The notes under the pieces are model-generated. The model worked only from the letters and a program-made list of their open reading frames with translations. It did no database searches and was not told the DNA's origin. Shown here one piece after another: positions 40,104 to 52,356 of a DNA stretch of 64,000 bases; positions within the stretch are counted from its first letter, which is position 1; every line of letters starts with the position of its first letter. The DNA is from Phalacrocorax aristotelis (Eukaryota; Chordata; Aves; Suliformes; Phalacrocoracidae), in assembly GCF_949628215.1 (NCBI RefSeq), contig NC_134276.1, forward strand, positions 37,774,067 through 37,838,066, read 5' to 3'. The position numbers and the translations under genes were made by a program.

Positions 40104-43100
40104 ATCGATCTCCAAGTGATACACATAATTGACTCAAAATAACAGAGGAGCTGAATTAAATCTGAAACATTTGAGCATACTTAATATGGGGTTTTCCAGT
40201 GCAAAGAGCTTGGATAGTTTCAACTACTTTCAATACCACAGAAAATGTAGGTAAAATTGTATTATGGCTTCACAAGTTATTTTGTGTCAGCTGAATTTCA
40301 ATAACTGACAATATGCATGCTGTTACCCCACTGCAAATATGAAGAAAAATGCTCTAGCTTATGTCCTCTCTTGTTAAGACTTAAGCAAATGCATTTCATA
40401 TTACATTTCCTGTAGTTACACAATCAAAGTACAAAGTAATTACCTACATCCGATTTAGTCATCTAGATGCCTTTTATAAAGCTCAGGGAGAAATGACAGC
40501 TGTGTGGAGTGATTCATATCATTCTAAAGTAGACAGCTGAGATATATCAGAAGAAATATGCCTTAAAAGTACCTATTTCTTTTTTACTAGGGACCCTATG
40601 AGTTTAGATGCAGACATCTAACCAAAGTGGCACAAGACAAACTCAGCCACAGTTACAACGGCTCAGCTTACACATGACAATTCATTTCTGGCAGTAATTC
40701 ATTTGTACGTTTGAGCTGTAAAGACCTTTTCTATGTAAAAACAGAGAAATGTAGTGTTGGCTCAAAGTACTTATTGCCTATACACACACCACTTTCTTGC
40801 CCCGACTATGAAAATCAAAACGTGATGAATCATGGGTTAGAGAACAGTGACTCACTTGAGTCCTTCGGGTGCTCCAAGGGGACACAGGTCTATGTCCTCC
40901 ATGGTAAGTGAGACCTGTGGGCAGAAGAAAACCCTCTTCATAAATTTTATCTTCAGAATACGCGCTGCTTTTAACTGACTTCAGCAGGAAATATGCATTA
41001 GTTTAAGCCAGTAAGATAACCAATTCTCGTCTTGCCTATATTGTTATTTTACCACCAATTATATACTTTTACACTTTTTTATATTTAGAAATTGTGAACG
41101 GTTGGACAGCAAAATTGGTCTAGGCATATATTTACTAGGTATGTACACAGTACTGTGAGAAAGATAGGCTGTTGCAAAACAGAACAACCAAAACTAATGA
41201 GAAACAGTCAATCATCACCAGTTAAGTTAACCAACAATTTGGAAGGTTTGCTCATTCTTCAAGTCTCTGTTCTAGTGCAGAAAGACTTAATCTTTACTTG
41301 ATGGGTCAACCTCACAGAAAAAAAACAGACTTCTCTGACCAAAAACATTAATGTGTATAGTGTTTAGACTAACATTTTACCAGGACAAATGTTACCACAA
41401 GTCATCTACCAATGAATTTACACCAGTTAAAGGAGGAATACAAAATAACCACTGTAGGAAAGTAAAAGAATCTTATGCTTCATATATAAAATATATAAAC
41501 ACTTCTATCCTACATAGTTTAGAAATTATTCAAAGTGTTTTAAAAGAACACAAACAGTATAGAATTTATCTTAAAAATTAAAATAGGTCCTTCACTGACA
41601 AACAAAAATTGCTGTCGATGCCTCGTCTAAGACTGTGATTAATGGTATTTAGAAACAATACTGCTGAGATGTAATATGTTTTGCATGGTGGATCCTGGAT
41701 CTTAGTTACTTAGGAGATTATCTGCTAATTGCTGTTCTTCATTTGAATTAATAACATCACCACTGTAGCAACAGTTAAGTTGTATTTAAGGATGCACTTC
41801 AATATAATCCTATGTTTTCAGAGGCTTATAACTTCATATAAATTATCTGCTCATAAAGTTATTCTCAGACCAAAGAAGGCATTTTAGAACAGTCTGACAC
41901 AACACCATTTGACTGCTTAGTATTTGCATGTTCAAAAATGTGCTACTTCTTTTGCCTGCTTTTTGATGACACATTAACATACTTGTTAACTTATGGTACT
42001 CAAAACTCCCCAGGTTTTTTAAGGCGCCAGCTTGCAGTTCTCAACAAGTAGAAATGCTTCTGACACATTTGGGAGACTGCTTAGAAATAACACAGGTTTA
42101 AGTGTTGCTCAATTAGGGAAAGGTCAGTGATACTCGAAATTGCCCAAAAGGAGCAGTGACACTGAATAAACTATCAAGTTTTGTTACATTTTCCAGTCAG
42201 TCAAAAGGGACCAGTCCACTGGCATGGAAAATCCTGCTCATGCCTTTTTCTTTCTCAAAACAAAGTAGACATAAATTTGTTTATACTGGCTAGAAAAAAA
42301 ATTTACCTGTCCTAAACAATTATTATCCTGTAAGGATACTACAACTAAACAGGTGACCATGCGTATCAACATCTGATACTTGGCCACAGCTCAGTGGGCT
42401 TCAGTCTAGGCATTCTGCAGTGAAATATGGGTCTAGACATCTAGCTGCTCCTCTCACGTGATCCCCAGTCTAATGATTTAGTGACAGTGTCAAAGTAATT
42501 AAGCACTTCAGAAAAATGGCTGTAGAATCCAATCTGGCCTCCTGAATAATGCCAATGAGGCATGGGCTGTCACCTCCTCACATTTGCTCAACAGAAAACC
42601 AAAACCATTGATGTCAGACTTACTGGGAATTTGCAGATGTAGAGGGGAAGAAAAAAAAAAGGAGGGGGAAGCACCTTGGTATGGTTTGGGCTTCCAGCAG
42701 TTGCTGAATCATCACAAAAATGAAGCTGTATACACCACAACGAGAAACAATGGTCACAAATAGAGGCGATATCACAAGAGGTATCCTCTTGGTCTTATGA
42801 GCTGTCACTCCAACTGACATATACTGTGAAGTAATAAGCAACACCTTCTCCAGATCTGAGAAAGGAGGGAGATAAATGGCACTGAATTGGCTGTGTTTCC
42901 CCAAAATGTCTCAGACAAGCTACAGCCGCAGCAGGCTGAGCATCTGAGCCCTCGGAGACTGGGCTCAGAGTCTCAGGCAAAAAGAAAAGATTTATTGCCA
43001 TCTGGTAACAATGATGCTGATGTTTCAGAGAGGCCCACTGAGCTACACAGCAGCACCTAGCAGCCCTAAAACTAGAGGTATGCAATTAGGTATCTTATAA

Positions 43101-44188
43101 AAGTTGGAAATTCTGCATTATGTTTATGTTTGGCAGGGAAAGAAGGATGTGGGAAACTAAACCTTTAAGAGGCTCAGATGAGCCAAACCTAAGCAGTCAC
43201 TGTCATCTGCTGTCTTTTTATATTATTCAGGGACTCCTGTTATACAGTATGGATCGCCTAGGACTCAGATGCTGAATGTAGCAACCCTCTATCATGCTGC
43301 TTGGCACTGAGTGACTGCTGAAAAACACAGCAACCTTGGTGGTTGACAGCCTCTATATATTCACAGGACAGCTACAGCATGAACAGCTTATAGTACAAGT
43401 TTCTCTACTCTGCCTCTGCCAAAATATCACTATACTCCTAAGCTTAGGTATACAGCAATATTGGAAACTCCATTCCCATTAGAACGCATGGTTCTCTACA
43501 GGCTACTAATTAATAACTGTAGTGGTGGCAGCAATTTGAAAGAGATAAATACTCCTCTAATTTTGAGTAGAGGTTTGAGACAGCAGGGCAGGGCAGAGAG
43601 ACAAATGCTTTGTTCATGTTTACAGCCATAACCTCTTAGCAAAACCAGAAAATACTGATGCACAAATATGGTTGTTAGCCACACACTGGACATACAGAAT
43701 TCAAAGGATGCAACAAAACTAGAAGCTGACCTCCAAGCCCTGAGCATTTGCAGTTTTCACATCAAGACCAGATATGAATATGAAATATTTTGTTAGTTTT
43801 CACTGGAAATCTCCAACTGGAATGTCAAACTAGCTGGAAATTTGAAATTCAATGTAGAAATTTGGTGTCTTACTGACGTTTTTATTCCAAAACTTACTGG
43901 TCAATCATTGTATGAAATCTCTCACTGTTCCTGAACAATTCAACAACAGTTGATATGACTGTTTACATAGAACATTAAGTGGCCTTAAACACACTAATCT
44001 GTCTCCAGTACCACGTTTGTTCTTGCTAAGCCATAGAGTAACATCTTTGTAAGTCATAAAGAGCAGACCCAACTAAGAGGTGAGTATATTGCAGTTGCAA
44101 AATTATGCATGTTACACAACCAAAATATATACTATGTAAATGAATACATTCAGTGAAGGAAAGAGCTGTCTGTATCATAGCACCTTCC

Positions 44189-44206
44189 TTTTTTTTTTTT
44201 TTTTTT
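44189..44206 (+). repeat. Poly(T) homopolymer, about 18 bp
   Basis: Uninterrupted T run. No recognisable retrosequence adjoins it on the right. Confidence 0.8.
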
Positions 44207-45345
44207 GAAATCTAAAAGGCATGAATAAGAGACTTGAAGCCAAATTCAGTGTCTGGAGAATGCACTCTACTATGTTAACCCAGCAGCAAAAAGAATAGTA
44301 AGCAGGTATCGTCAAACTAGTCCTTCAGGGTTCTGCAGAGCACAAGACAATTACTCATTTTGAGGTGAAGCCCTCACCCTTTACGCACGTTTCTTTTTTT
44401 TCTAGACCAAGATCCAAATTGTTTTTCTTCCAGAAAATAACCTGCTTTATTTCACTTTATAACTCCAATGAACACAACTGCTATGTATACTAACTAGGTT
44501 TCTGTGTCAAGGGGCACTGAAAATATGCTAGTATTGTTGAAGAGACAGATAGAAAAACCTTATTTGGCAGGGTGTTCTTGTCAACAAAGAACAAACATAA
44601 AGGACCACATGAATGCTGAAAAGCTTAACCAAAAAAGGAATCACACAAAATGGTATTATTTTAAAAGCTCTAAAAAATGTCTTAGAAGTACCTGGCAGGC
44701 AAATGAGGAAATCTTTTTGCTTGCTTCTTAGGGCCTTTGTGTTGCATTTTACAACATAATATGAAGCCTAGGAACATGTTATAGTACTTTGTAGTAGAAT
44801 TTAAGACTTGGTAAGTGTCTGTATTTTGCATAAAGCCATTGGAGGAGGCTGTGTTTTCTGGCATAGCTTGCTACTGTTTGATAGCATTTTAAAAGCATAC
44901 TGTGCTCGAACTAGCATCATACAATATTTGTTAGTTTTATGCTCCACAAGTTACTTTGTTATTTGCAATAGAATAATTACTATGAAGTTTTGTATTGTAG
45001 CACTTTTATCACAGTTGTTTATTAAATATGGAGCCACATTCTAAAGTTTTTATTTGCTTCCTATGCTGTCACTTCCATGACATTTGTAATGTACTGTGAT
45101 TTAATTGGAAACTGGACTAGACAACATTAAAAGTAATTTTGGTGATTCCAGTCATTAAATATTTTCCCTTGCTGGCACATAAGTGGGGTTCTTTACAGGG
45201 TGCTTTTTTGTTTGATTTGTGCTTAAAGGATATTTATTTAAATCCATTACATGAAATAAAGCACTGGGCAAAAAGTAGTATCTAGTGGGTTTTCCCTGCA
45301 ATCATCTCAAAGCACTAACATTATAACACGAATACAAATGTATAT

Positions 45346-45872
45346 CATAGAATCATAGACTAATAGATTGGTTTGGGTTGGAAGAGACCTTTAAAGTTTA
45401 TCTAGTCCAACCTCCCTCCCAATGAACAGGGACATCTTTAACTAGATCAGGTTGCTCAGAGCCCCGTACAACCTCACCTTGAATGTTTCTAGTGATGGGG
45501 AATCTACTACCTCTCCGGGAAACCTGTTCCAGTTTTTCACCACCACCACTGTAAAATATTTCTTCCTTGTATCCAGTTTGAATCTATGCTTTTTTAGTTT
45601 AAAAACCATTACTCCTTGTCCTGTCACAGCAGACCTTGCTAAAAAGTTTGTCCCCATCTTTTTAGGGGACAAAAAGATGGAGATACAGTTGGTTTTCTGG
45701 GCTGCAAGCACACATTGCTGGCTTAGGTCCAGCTTTTCATCCACAAGGAGCCCCCACATCCCTCTCTGCAGGGCTGCTCTCAATCCCTTCATCCCCCAGC
45801 CTGTACTGATACTGGGGTTTGTCCTGACCCAGGTGCAGTGCCCTGTACCTGTCCTTGTTTAACCTCATGAAG
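45346..45872 (-). mobile_element. CR1 LINE 3' end, minus strand, 5'-truncated
   Basis: The tail octamer CATAGAAT and a degraded second copy begin at 45,346. The CR1 3' UTR block GGTTTGGGTTGGAAGAGACC follows, then the ORF2 C-terminal coding region, ending near a CAGGTGCAGTGCCCTGTACC block that corresponds to the same part of CR1 found at about 16,160 in the first copy. The minus-strand frame at 45,442-45,792 retains the FKLKKHRFKLDTRKKYF and FPGEVVDSPSLETFK blocks. The segment between differs from the 15.5-kb copy, suggesting another CR1 subfamily or an internal deletion. Confidence 0.9.
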
Positions 45873-46549
45873 TATTACAGGAAAGAGTGACAAAAGACAG
45901 CATTCATCCCATATTTAAGAAAATATTAAGTATTAAAATAGATTTTGGGTTATGCTGATTCAGGAACAGAAAAAGGAATATACATGAACTCAGGTTTCAG
46001 GCAGAAATGTAGATAATTAAAGCTCAGCTCAAAAATTAAGCCTCTGCTTACTGTTTATTGGATTTTGGGGGGCTGGGAAGCAAAATGTACACTAAAGTTG
46101 AAGGGGAGAGAATTCGTTTTTTAGAAAATACACCTCTCAGTCAGGTTTGACTTATAGCTAATTATCTGTTTAATCCTAAAATGTTTTTCTTTGGTACTAA
46201 TTTTTTACAGGTTAAAGAGCAGATCAGTCTTACTGAACTGACTGATTTTACAAGGAATAGGGGTTTAGTCATGACCAGGAGCAGTGGGACAGCAGAAACA
46301 ATAAGACAGTGTTCGTGAGAGGGTCTGGACTTAGCAAAGAAGATTTGGGGCATCTAGTTGGATCCCAAACACAAATACAGATCTGGGATCAAGAGAAATC
46401 TTCAAGGAACTGCAGCATGCGTGGTGCTGCTAGGAAGAGATAACTATGAAGGATGTGACTTCTAGCTAGCTGTAGCAGCAGGACACATGACAGCAGGCCA
46501 GAAACTCTGCTGAGGACAGGGTACACATGCACAGCAACTGTGTTGATGT
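45873..46549. other. Unique spacer between two CR1 copies
   Basis: No gene or repeat is recognised. The right boundary is soft because the 5' end of the next CR1 is hard to place. Confidence 0.5.
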
Positions 46550-47866
46550 GCCACAGGCCCAGTCCTCAGCACCCACTGAAGCCACTCTCCCAGCACATCA
46601 GAGCCCTAACACGCTTGGAGCTCCTGAAGGCAGGTGCAGGTCTGCAGGCCTGGCACAGCAGGGATGCCTGGCCCTTCTCACCGATCTCAGGGCCAGGGAT
46701 AGTGGGCTCCTCACCTGCAGGAAGTGAGCACTGGCAAGGGTTTGTGTCACCAAGTAAAGGAGCTGTAGGAGGAGGTCAGCAGGCTGTACTGCATCAGGGA
46801 TGATGAGAAAGAGGTTGACTGGCTCTTCTCTGAGATCCTGCAGCATGTGAGAGTCTGAGCCCCAGTTGCACTGAAGGAAGGACAGGCAAAGCCTATGCCT
46901 ATTGAGTCGGGAAACTGGGAGACTCCCTGGGGGCAAAGACTGGGAGCTCATGACTTCTGTAACCACGAGGACAGCTCCTGCTCCACCTGCAGATCTGCAA
47001 CTGCAGATTAAGGCCAGTCACTTATGGTAAATTCTAGTGGTGGATACTGGGTCCAATATTCTTTAACATCTCCATTAACAATGTGCACTATGGGAGAGAT
47101 TGAGTCATCAGCATTTTCACAGCTAATAGAAAACTGTGTGGGAGCAGTTGATACTCGAGCCAGTTGTACTGCCATTTAGATGGAGCTCTATAGGCTGGAG
47201 AAATAGTTCAAAAAAGACAAATGCCACATGAGGAATAATCCCATGCACCAGTACAGACTGGGTCTGGAAAGTAGCTATGCAGAGAAGGCCCTGGGCATCC
47301 TGGTGGACAAGTTCATCATGAGCCAGCAATGTGCCCTGGCAGCAAAGGAGGACAACAGCCTCCTGGACTTGTGAGGGATAGCATCACCAGCAGGTTGAAT
47401 GATGTGCTCCTTCCCCTCTGCACTGGTGAGGCCACACCTGGAGACCTGTGTCCAGTTCTAGGCTACCTAGTACAAGAGAGAGAGTGACATGCTGGAGAGA
47501 GTCCAGCAAGTGATCATGAAGAAGATTAAGGGACAGGGCACATGTATGAGGGGAAGCTGAGAGAGCTGAGACTGTTCAGTCTGGAACAATGTGTATAAAT
47601 ACCTGAGGTGGGGGGTTAAATAAGATTCAGAACAAGAGGCAATGGGCACAAATTAAAACCCAGGAAATTGTTTAAATATAAGAAAACGATCTCTAATTAA
47701 ACACTGGAATAGGTTGCACAGAGAAGTTGTGGGGTCCCCATGCTTGGACATATTCAAAACCTGACTGGTCATGATTCTGAGCAACTTGCTTTAGCTGGTC
47801 CTGCTTTGAATAGAGTGTTGAACTAGATGTTCTCCAGAGGTGCCTCAACCGTTCTGTGATTCTGTG
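46550..47866 (+). mobile_element. CR1 LINE, plus strand, internally deleted (ORF1 part joined to RT 3' part)
   Basis: The 3' end is clear: TTCTGTGATTCTGTG at 47,852-47,866, preceded by the sense CR1 3' UTR (GTTGAACTAGATGTTCTCCAGAGG). The 3' half from about 47,030 reads as decayed RT (GPILFNIFIN-like and a corrupted FADD box) through the C-terminus. The 5' half (46,560-47,000) instead resembles the CR1 ORF1 region, including a coiled-coil-like segment around 46,760-46,850 (AGGAGGTCAGCAGGCTG). The endonuclease and the first half of RT, normally between them, are missing. The left boundary is approximate. Confidence 0.75.
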
Positions 47867-50800
47867 AATCTATCAGATTTAAAATATATCTGATACATCA
47901 GATATTTAAAATATCTCTGATGCTTTTCAAAATGAGCAAACCAAGAATCCATGTCCCTTAATATTTCCCTGCTATCTTTAATGAAAAGTCAGTATTTGTG
48001 TTACTGCCCATCCAAAATGCTTGATCTCTTTGGAGAAATGAGGCATAGGATAATCCAGATTCTGACTTCATCTGTTCAACAAATTTAGATACTTAGTTGT
48101 GTTTGGTGTACCTTGTGAGGTAAACAAGATAGGTTTGACTAAAAAAGATAGTTTGTGATTGAAATAATTTTCAGCTTTTTTCTCCTTCTTGCTCATTTTT
48201 AAACATTTTCAGTTATTAATTTCCCTTCTGATTTTAGATGTTGCAAGTTCCAATTTTACAGGAACAGTTTTTACCCACAACATATTCAAAACAACCAGAA
48301 CTGGAGCACTTCAGTCCCTAGAACTCCAGGTTCTCCATTCCCTAGTGATACTCTTTGAGAAACATAAATTAAAATTAGTTTCAGTGCATTGAATTAATTA
48401 TTCCATTTATTGGTTATTAGCTTGCTTTGTGGTTTTACGTGCCTCTGAACTGTAGATGGAATTAGAAAAGAAGAAGAGAGAATCAACTAATTAATCTTTG
48501 GCTTCCAAGAGACAAAAAGATTTGAAAGATGAGAAGAAAGTAAAAACCTGATTAAACAAAAAAAAGTAGTCAAAGAGCATATAACTATATGAAACATAAA
48601 TTTAATTCATGTTTATGCACTCCAATGACTTGGCATATGTGGGTTTATATATGTGTATGTACATAAATTTAAAGTATTGGCAGAAAACATCATGTTTCCG
48701 TAGTACTCCAGAGATTATGAATAAAATATTTAATTCAGGAGGTTGCAATTACTTTTGCTAAAATATTTCACTGACCTTTTTCATACTTACATTGGCCTGC
48801 AGTAGATGCATGAGCACTGCCAAACAAAAGAAAAACACCATTTATCAGTCATGGAAGAAGATAGTTGTTCAGTAGTAGGTGCCATTCGAAACAGGCACCA
48901 GGGACAGAAATTGAGAACTGGCACATATTGTGAAGATAAGTCTTAGACTCAAGTAATATATACCATCTGTCTAAAATGAAGTACATCAAAGATCTACCAG
49001 AGATTTTTGGTAGTTGCTTTGTACAGAGTAGCACCAAGCTAGGCACAAGATCATCTAGCTTGACACATGGCACAGCAGCCAGAAAAAAAAACTGTCAAAA
49101 GAAACCATGCCACATTAACACTGCCAAAGTGCATCTTGACTCCGTGCATCACATCTGTTAAACTTTAGTATTACTGGGCCTAGGCTGAAGCTGGACATGA
49201 ATTTTGCAATGCACATCACATGGTGGTGCACATCATGGACTTCTTAGCCTGGGTCTCCACAGTCATAAACATCTCCTCCATTTCACAGTGAAGACACACC
49301 ATGGAACATCAAGACATTTTCTTCTTTGGCCAATGTCTGTACTGGTTCTGCTCTAGGTTATATATGTAACCTCATTTTGCCATCACTTATAGAATATGTC
49401 CCTTCCTATCAGAACGAAGAAACCTATATTACCATCTCACCTAAAATACATAGTAAACTACAGCATTGCTTTTAATATGATGTCTTTCCTTGTATTTACA
49501 ACCAGAAGAAGGGGAAGGACAGTTTGTGTTCACTTCTGGTTAAATTATGTTCATTTACATGGAAAAGAAACCAGTGTCTCCAGGTAGTTAAAGACAAAAT
49601 GATTTACGCAAAATACTTAGAATTTCAATACTGTGCATGCATATTACCTAAAATTGTAGTACACTTGCAAGATTTTACTAGCAGGATACACTTCATGGTT
49701 TAAAGCCTTCTTAAAGTCTTTCTGATTTTGTAGGAGATCTATCAGTAAACACTTCTGAAAGTACTCACTCTTTTTTGTTTCTTTTTTTTCCTTTAAACTA
49801 ATTCACATTTTATATTTATTTGAAGAGGTCTAAGACCCAGCAAAAGTGTGTTCTGACAAGGCTCTGTGCTGAATTAATAAACACATCCAGAATTAACTAT
49901 GTCCTAAAATATTCTGAGTCTAACCCTCTGGCAAGTGGGGTATTTAAGCACAAACAAATGAAGATGCATCTAGAAGATCTGGCACTTTGGCTGCAGTAAT
50001 TTAGTGAGATGAGATTTAATGAAGACCAAGATAATACTCAGTACAGATATAAACAAGAAAGCTTCACTACTAAGTCATAAAGGAAGAGATTTAGGAGCAG
50101 GCAGAGGGTAATTGTAAATAAATCAAATGAACTCCTAGTACAATGCATTTTGAAAAGTTCCACTCTGGAATTTATATACATATGACACTACTGTAGAGCA
50201 GGAGAAATTATTCTTGAGGTTCTAAGTTGCTATTCTCCTGTAGGCACTTAAGCACAAAGAACTATCTGTACTCACAAGTGTCAATCAGTAAAATTAGTAT
50301 ATGTTTCTATCTCCGTTCTAGGAGTACATAGTTACTAGTGCTAATTTCCACATAGTAGTGGAGAGTATCTAAAAAGTAAGTTTACAAAATTGTCTGTTTC
50401 CCATATGATTCTCAGGTTTCAAAAATGTATATTCTTCTTTTAGCCCAAACAGATTAAAACTAGCCTAGCCAGTTTGTGACAGACTTTGGCTAGAACTTTG
50501 AAGTGAATTCACCTGTATCTTTTCCTTTAGTAAGCAGAGTAAAAGCATCAGCATGACTATGAATAACTAAAGTGAGGTGACATTTGAATGCAAATTAAAA
50601 TAGTGTTCATGTATTGTTATGGCTGGCATAGTCTTCTGTTTTCTGTGGTCTTCCAGTTAAATCCAGACAAGACAGAACAAACAAGCAGTATTTTGTCCTC
50701 TGCTCAAGAACAGCTTTTTAAAAAATCAGAACAAATGAAAACATGCACATTCCATAAACAGTCGCCAAATACAGTATTTCATCAAGCCAATCTGCTTTCT

Positions 50801-51147
50801 GTCAGTAACACATTTCCCATCTATTAGTTTAGATTGAGTCAACACTTCTCTGGGCAGGCTTAAAAATGTAAAACATTGTCTCAAAATCTTCCATTACTCC
50901 TATAGTTGGAACGTCACTTTTCTTAAAATATTTCCATCTTTGTGTTTCCTGTGGTGACCTTAATAGTAATTTTTCTTCAGTTCCTGGGATGAGTCACTCT
51001 CTCCTACCCTAAATGAAGGGACTTCTACAGTCTCTGCCTATAGGATTGTTTTGCAGTCCAGCCAGTGGGAAAAACATGATCTCTTGCCTTGTTTCTCCAA
51101 TAAGACTTTTTCTTAAAGCAACCTGAGGTTAATTCAGCTGGTTTGAA
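47867..51147. other. Unique AT-rich intergenic DNA, no gene recognised
   Basis: No supported gene or element is visible. Just after the CR1 tail there is a short self-similar AT-rich patch (ATATCTGAT/ATCAGATAT words at 47,870-47,925). The remainder has only short chance frames. Confidence 0.65.
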
Positions 51148-51316
51148 TTTGGAACAGGCTGCCCAGATCAGTGGTGGAGCCACCATCCCTAGAGGTGTTA
51201 AAAAATGTGTAGACATAGCACTTCAGGACATGGTTTAGGAGGCATGATGGTGCTGGGTTAATGGTTGGACTTCATGATCCTAGAAGACTTTTCCAACCTT
51301 AATGATTCTATGATTT
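51148..51316 (+). mobile_element. CR1 LINE 3' end, plus strand, short
   Basis: About 170 bases of sense CR1. The end of ORF2 (GGAACAGGCTGCCCAGA, CCACCATCCCTAGAGGTG) is followed by the 3' UTR (GGTTGGACTTCATGATC) and a tail ATTCTATG at 51,305-51,312 with a partial second unit. It ends about 60 bases left of the provirus. Confidence 0.92.
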
Positions 51317-51376
51317 GAGAATGTAATGAAATACAGTCTAAGAATGCTTATTCTTTTTGAAGACAATCTAGGATAA

Positions 51377-51921
51377 TGCTGTGGTTTAGCCGGCAATGCA
51401 GCCCCACGCAGCTGCTCGCTCACTCCCCCACCAACAGGACAGGGGAGAGAATCAGAAGGGTAAAGCTCATGAGTTGAGATAAGAACAGTTTAATAATTAA
51501 AATAAAACAATAACAACAACACTAGAAACAATAATGCAATGAAAAGGAAAAAAAATCAGAAAGGCACAAAATACAAGGCAGGGGGAGCAGGGAGGGAGGG
51601 AGGAACAAACAACCAAAACAAACAGCATGTGATGCAATCACATGTGATGCAGCCACTCACCACCTGCTGACCCAATGCCTCCAGTCCTTGAGCCACAACT
51701 ACCCCCTGTGCACTAACTGCCCCGGTTAATGTACTGGTCACGGTGTCACATGGTATGGAATGAGCAACCCATTGGCCAGTCGGGGTCAGCTGACTTGGCT
51801 GTGGCCCCGCCCCTCCCAGCCCCCTGCCCACGTGGCAGAGCATGGGAAGCTGGAAAGGTCCCTGACTACTATAGGTGCTACAGTGATGAGAATTAACTCT
51901 ATCTCAGCCAAAACCAGCACA
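51377..51921 (-). repeat. 3' LTR of the provirus (545 bp)
   Basis: It starts on the sense strand at 51,921 (TGTGCTGGTTTTGGC) and ends at 51,377 (CCACAGCA). It is about 85 bases longer than the 5' LTR because of an extra variable segment around 51,600-51,725. The U3 cluster is kept: CACGTG (51,829-51,834), GC box (51,805-51,813), CAGCTG (51,787-51,792) and a CCAAT box (51,771-51,775). Confidence 0.94.
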
Positions 51922-51945
51922 TTCTCCACTCCTTATTCTATACCA
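51922..51945 (-). other. Polypurine tract region, plus-strand primer
   Basis: The sense strand immediately upstream of the 3' LTR is purine-rich (AAGGAGTGGAGAA abutting TGTGCTGG). This is the expected place and composition for the primer of second-strand DNA synthesis. Confidence 0.65.
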
Positions 51946-52355
51946 TTTACACCATGCCAGGTCCCATACCATCCAATACGATCTCACCAACCACCACCCC
52001 TCCCCTTCCCATCCTTTGATATAATACACAGACATCATTCCCTTAGTTTATGGGCCTTCCCTGTAAATTGTCCATTAAAATGTCCATTGAGTTCACCCAG
52101 TTCATGACTCTGGGCTCCATCTGTCATAACAGTCTTTCAGGGCAGGAGAGATTGTGTGTGTGGCGTTGGGTTGCTCCGTACCAAGTCAGTCTTCATTCCA
52201 CCACTTGCTGCATTTTACTTGATTCATCAAAGTCCGTCTTCCATGGATTGGGTAATTTGTACTATATAATTTATATGGCACATAGCAACCACAGAAGAGA
52301 TGACATACAATATTATACAGCAGTTTGCATTATGCCATCCAGTTCATTGGCTGTT
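51946..52355 (-). other. Short non-coding segment between integrase and 3' LTR; no env
   Basis: About 400 bases contain no open frame of note and no signal peptide, furin site or fusion-peptide-like segment on the sense strand. The absence of an envelope gene here is direct; whether the family ever had one cannot be read from this copy. Confidence 0.6.
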
Positions 52356-52356
52356 T

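Larger units (their letters stand above)
37154..45345. other. Unique AT-rich intergenic DNA, no gene recognised
   Basis: Only short chance frames are visible. Simple-sequence DNA includes an ATT tract near 40,087 and a poly(T) run near 44,189. A purine-rich run lies near 42,640-42,672. No transposable element could be recognised, although old ones may be hidden. Confidence 0.65.

Noticed and set aside
46598..46966. 122-codon minus-strand frame
   Set aside because: Antisense to the CR1 ORF1-like segment; a shadow of the sense coding composition.
51922..52355. Search for env between integrase and the 3' LTR
   Set aside because: Only about 400 bases, with no long frame, signal peptide or fusion-peptide-like segment.
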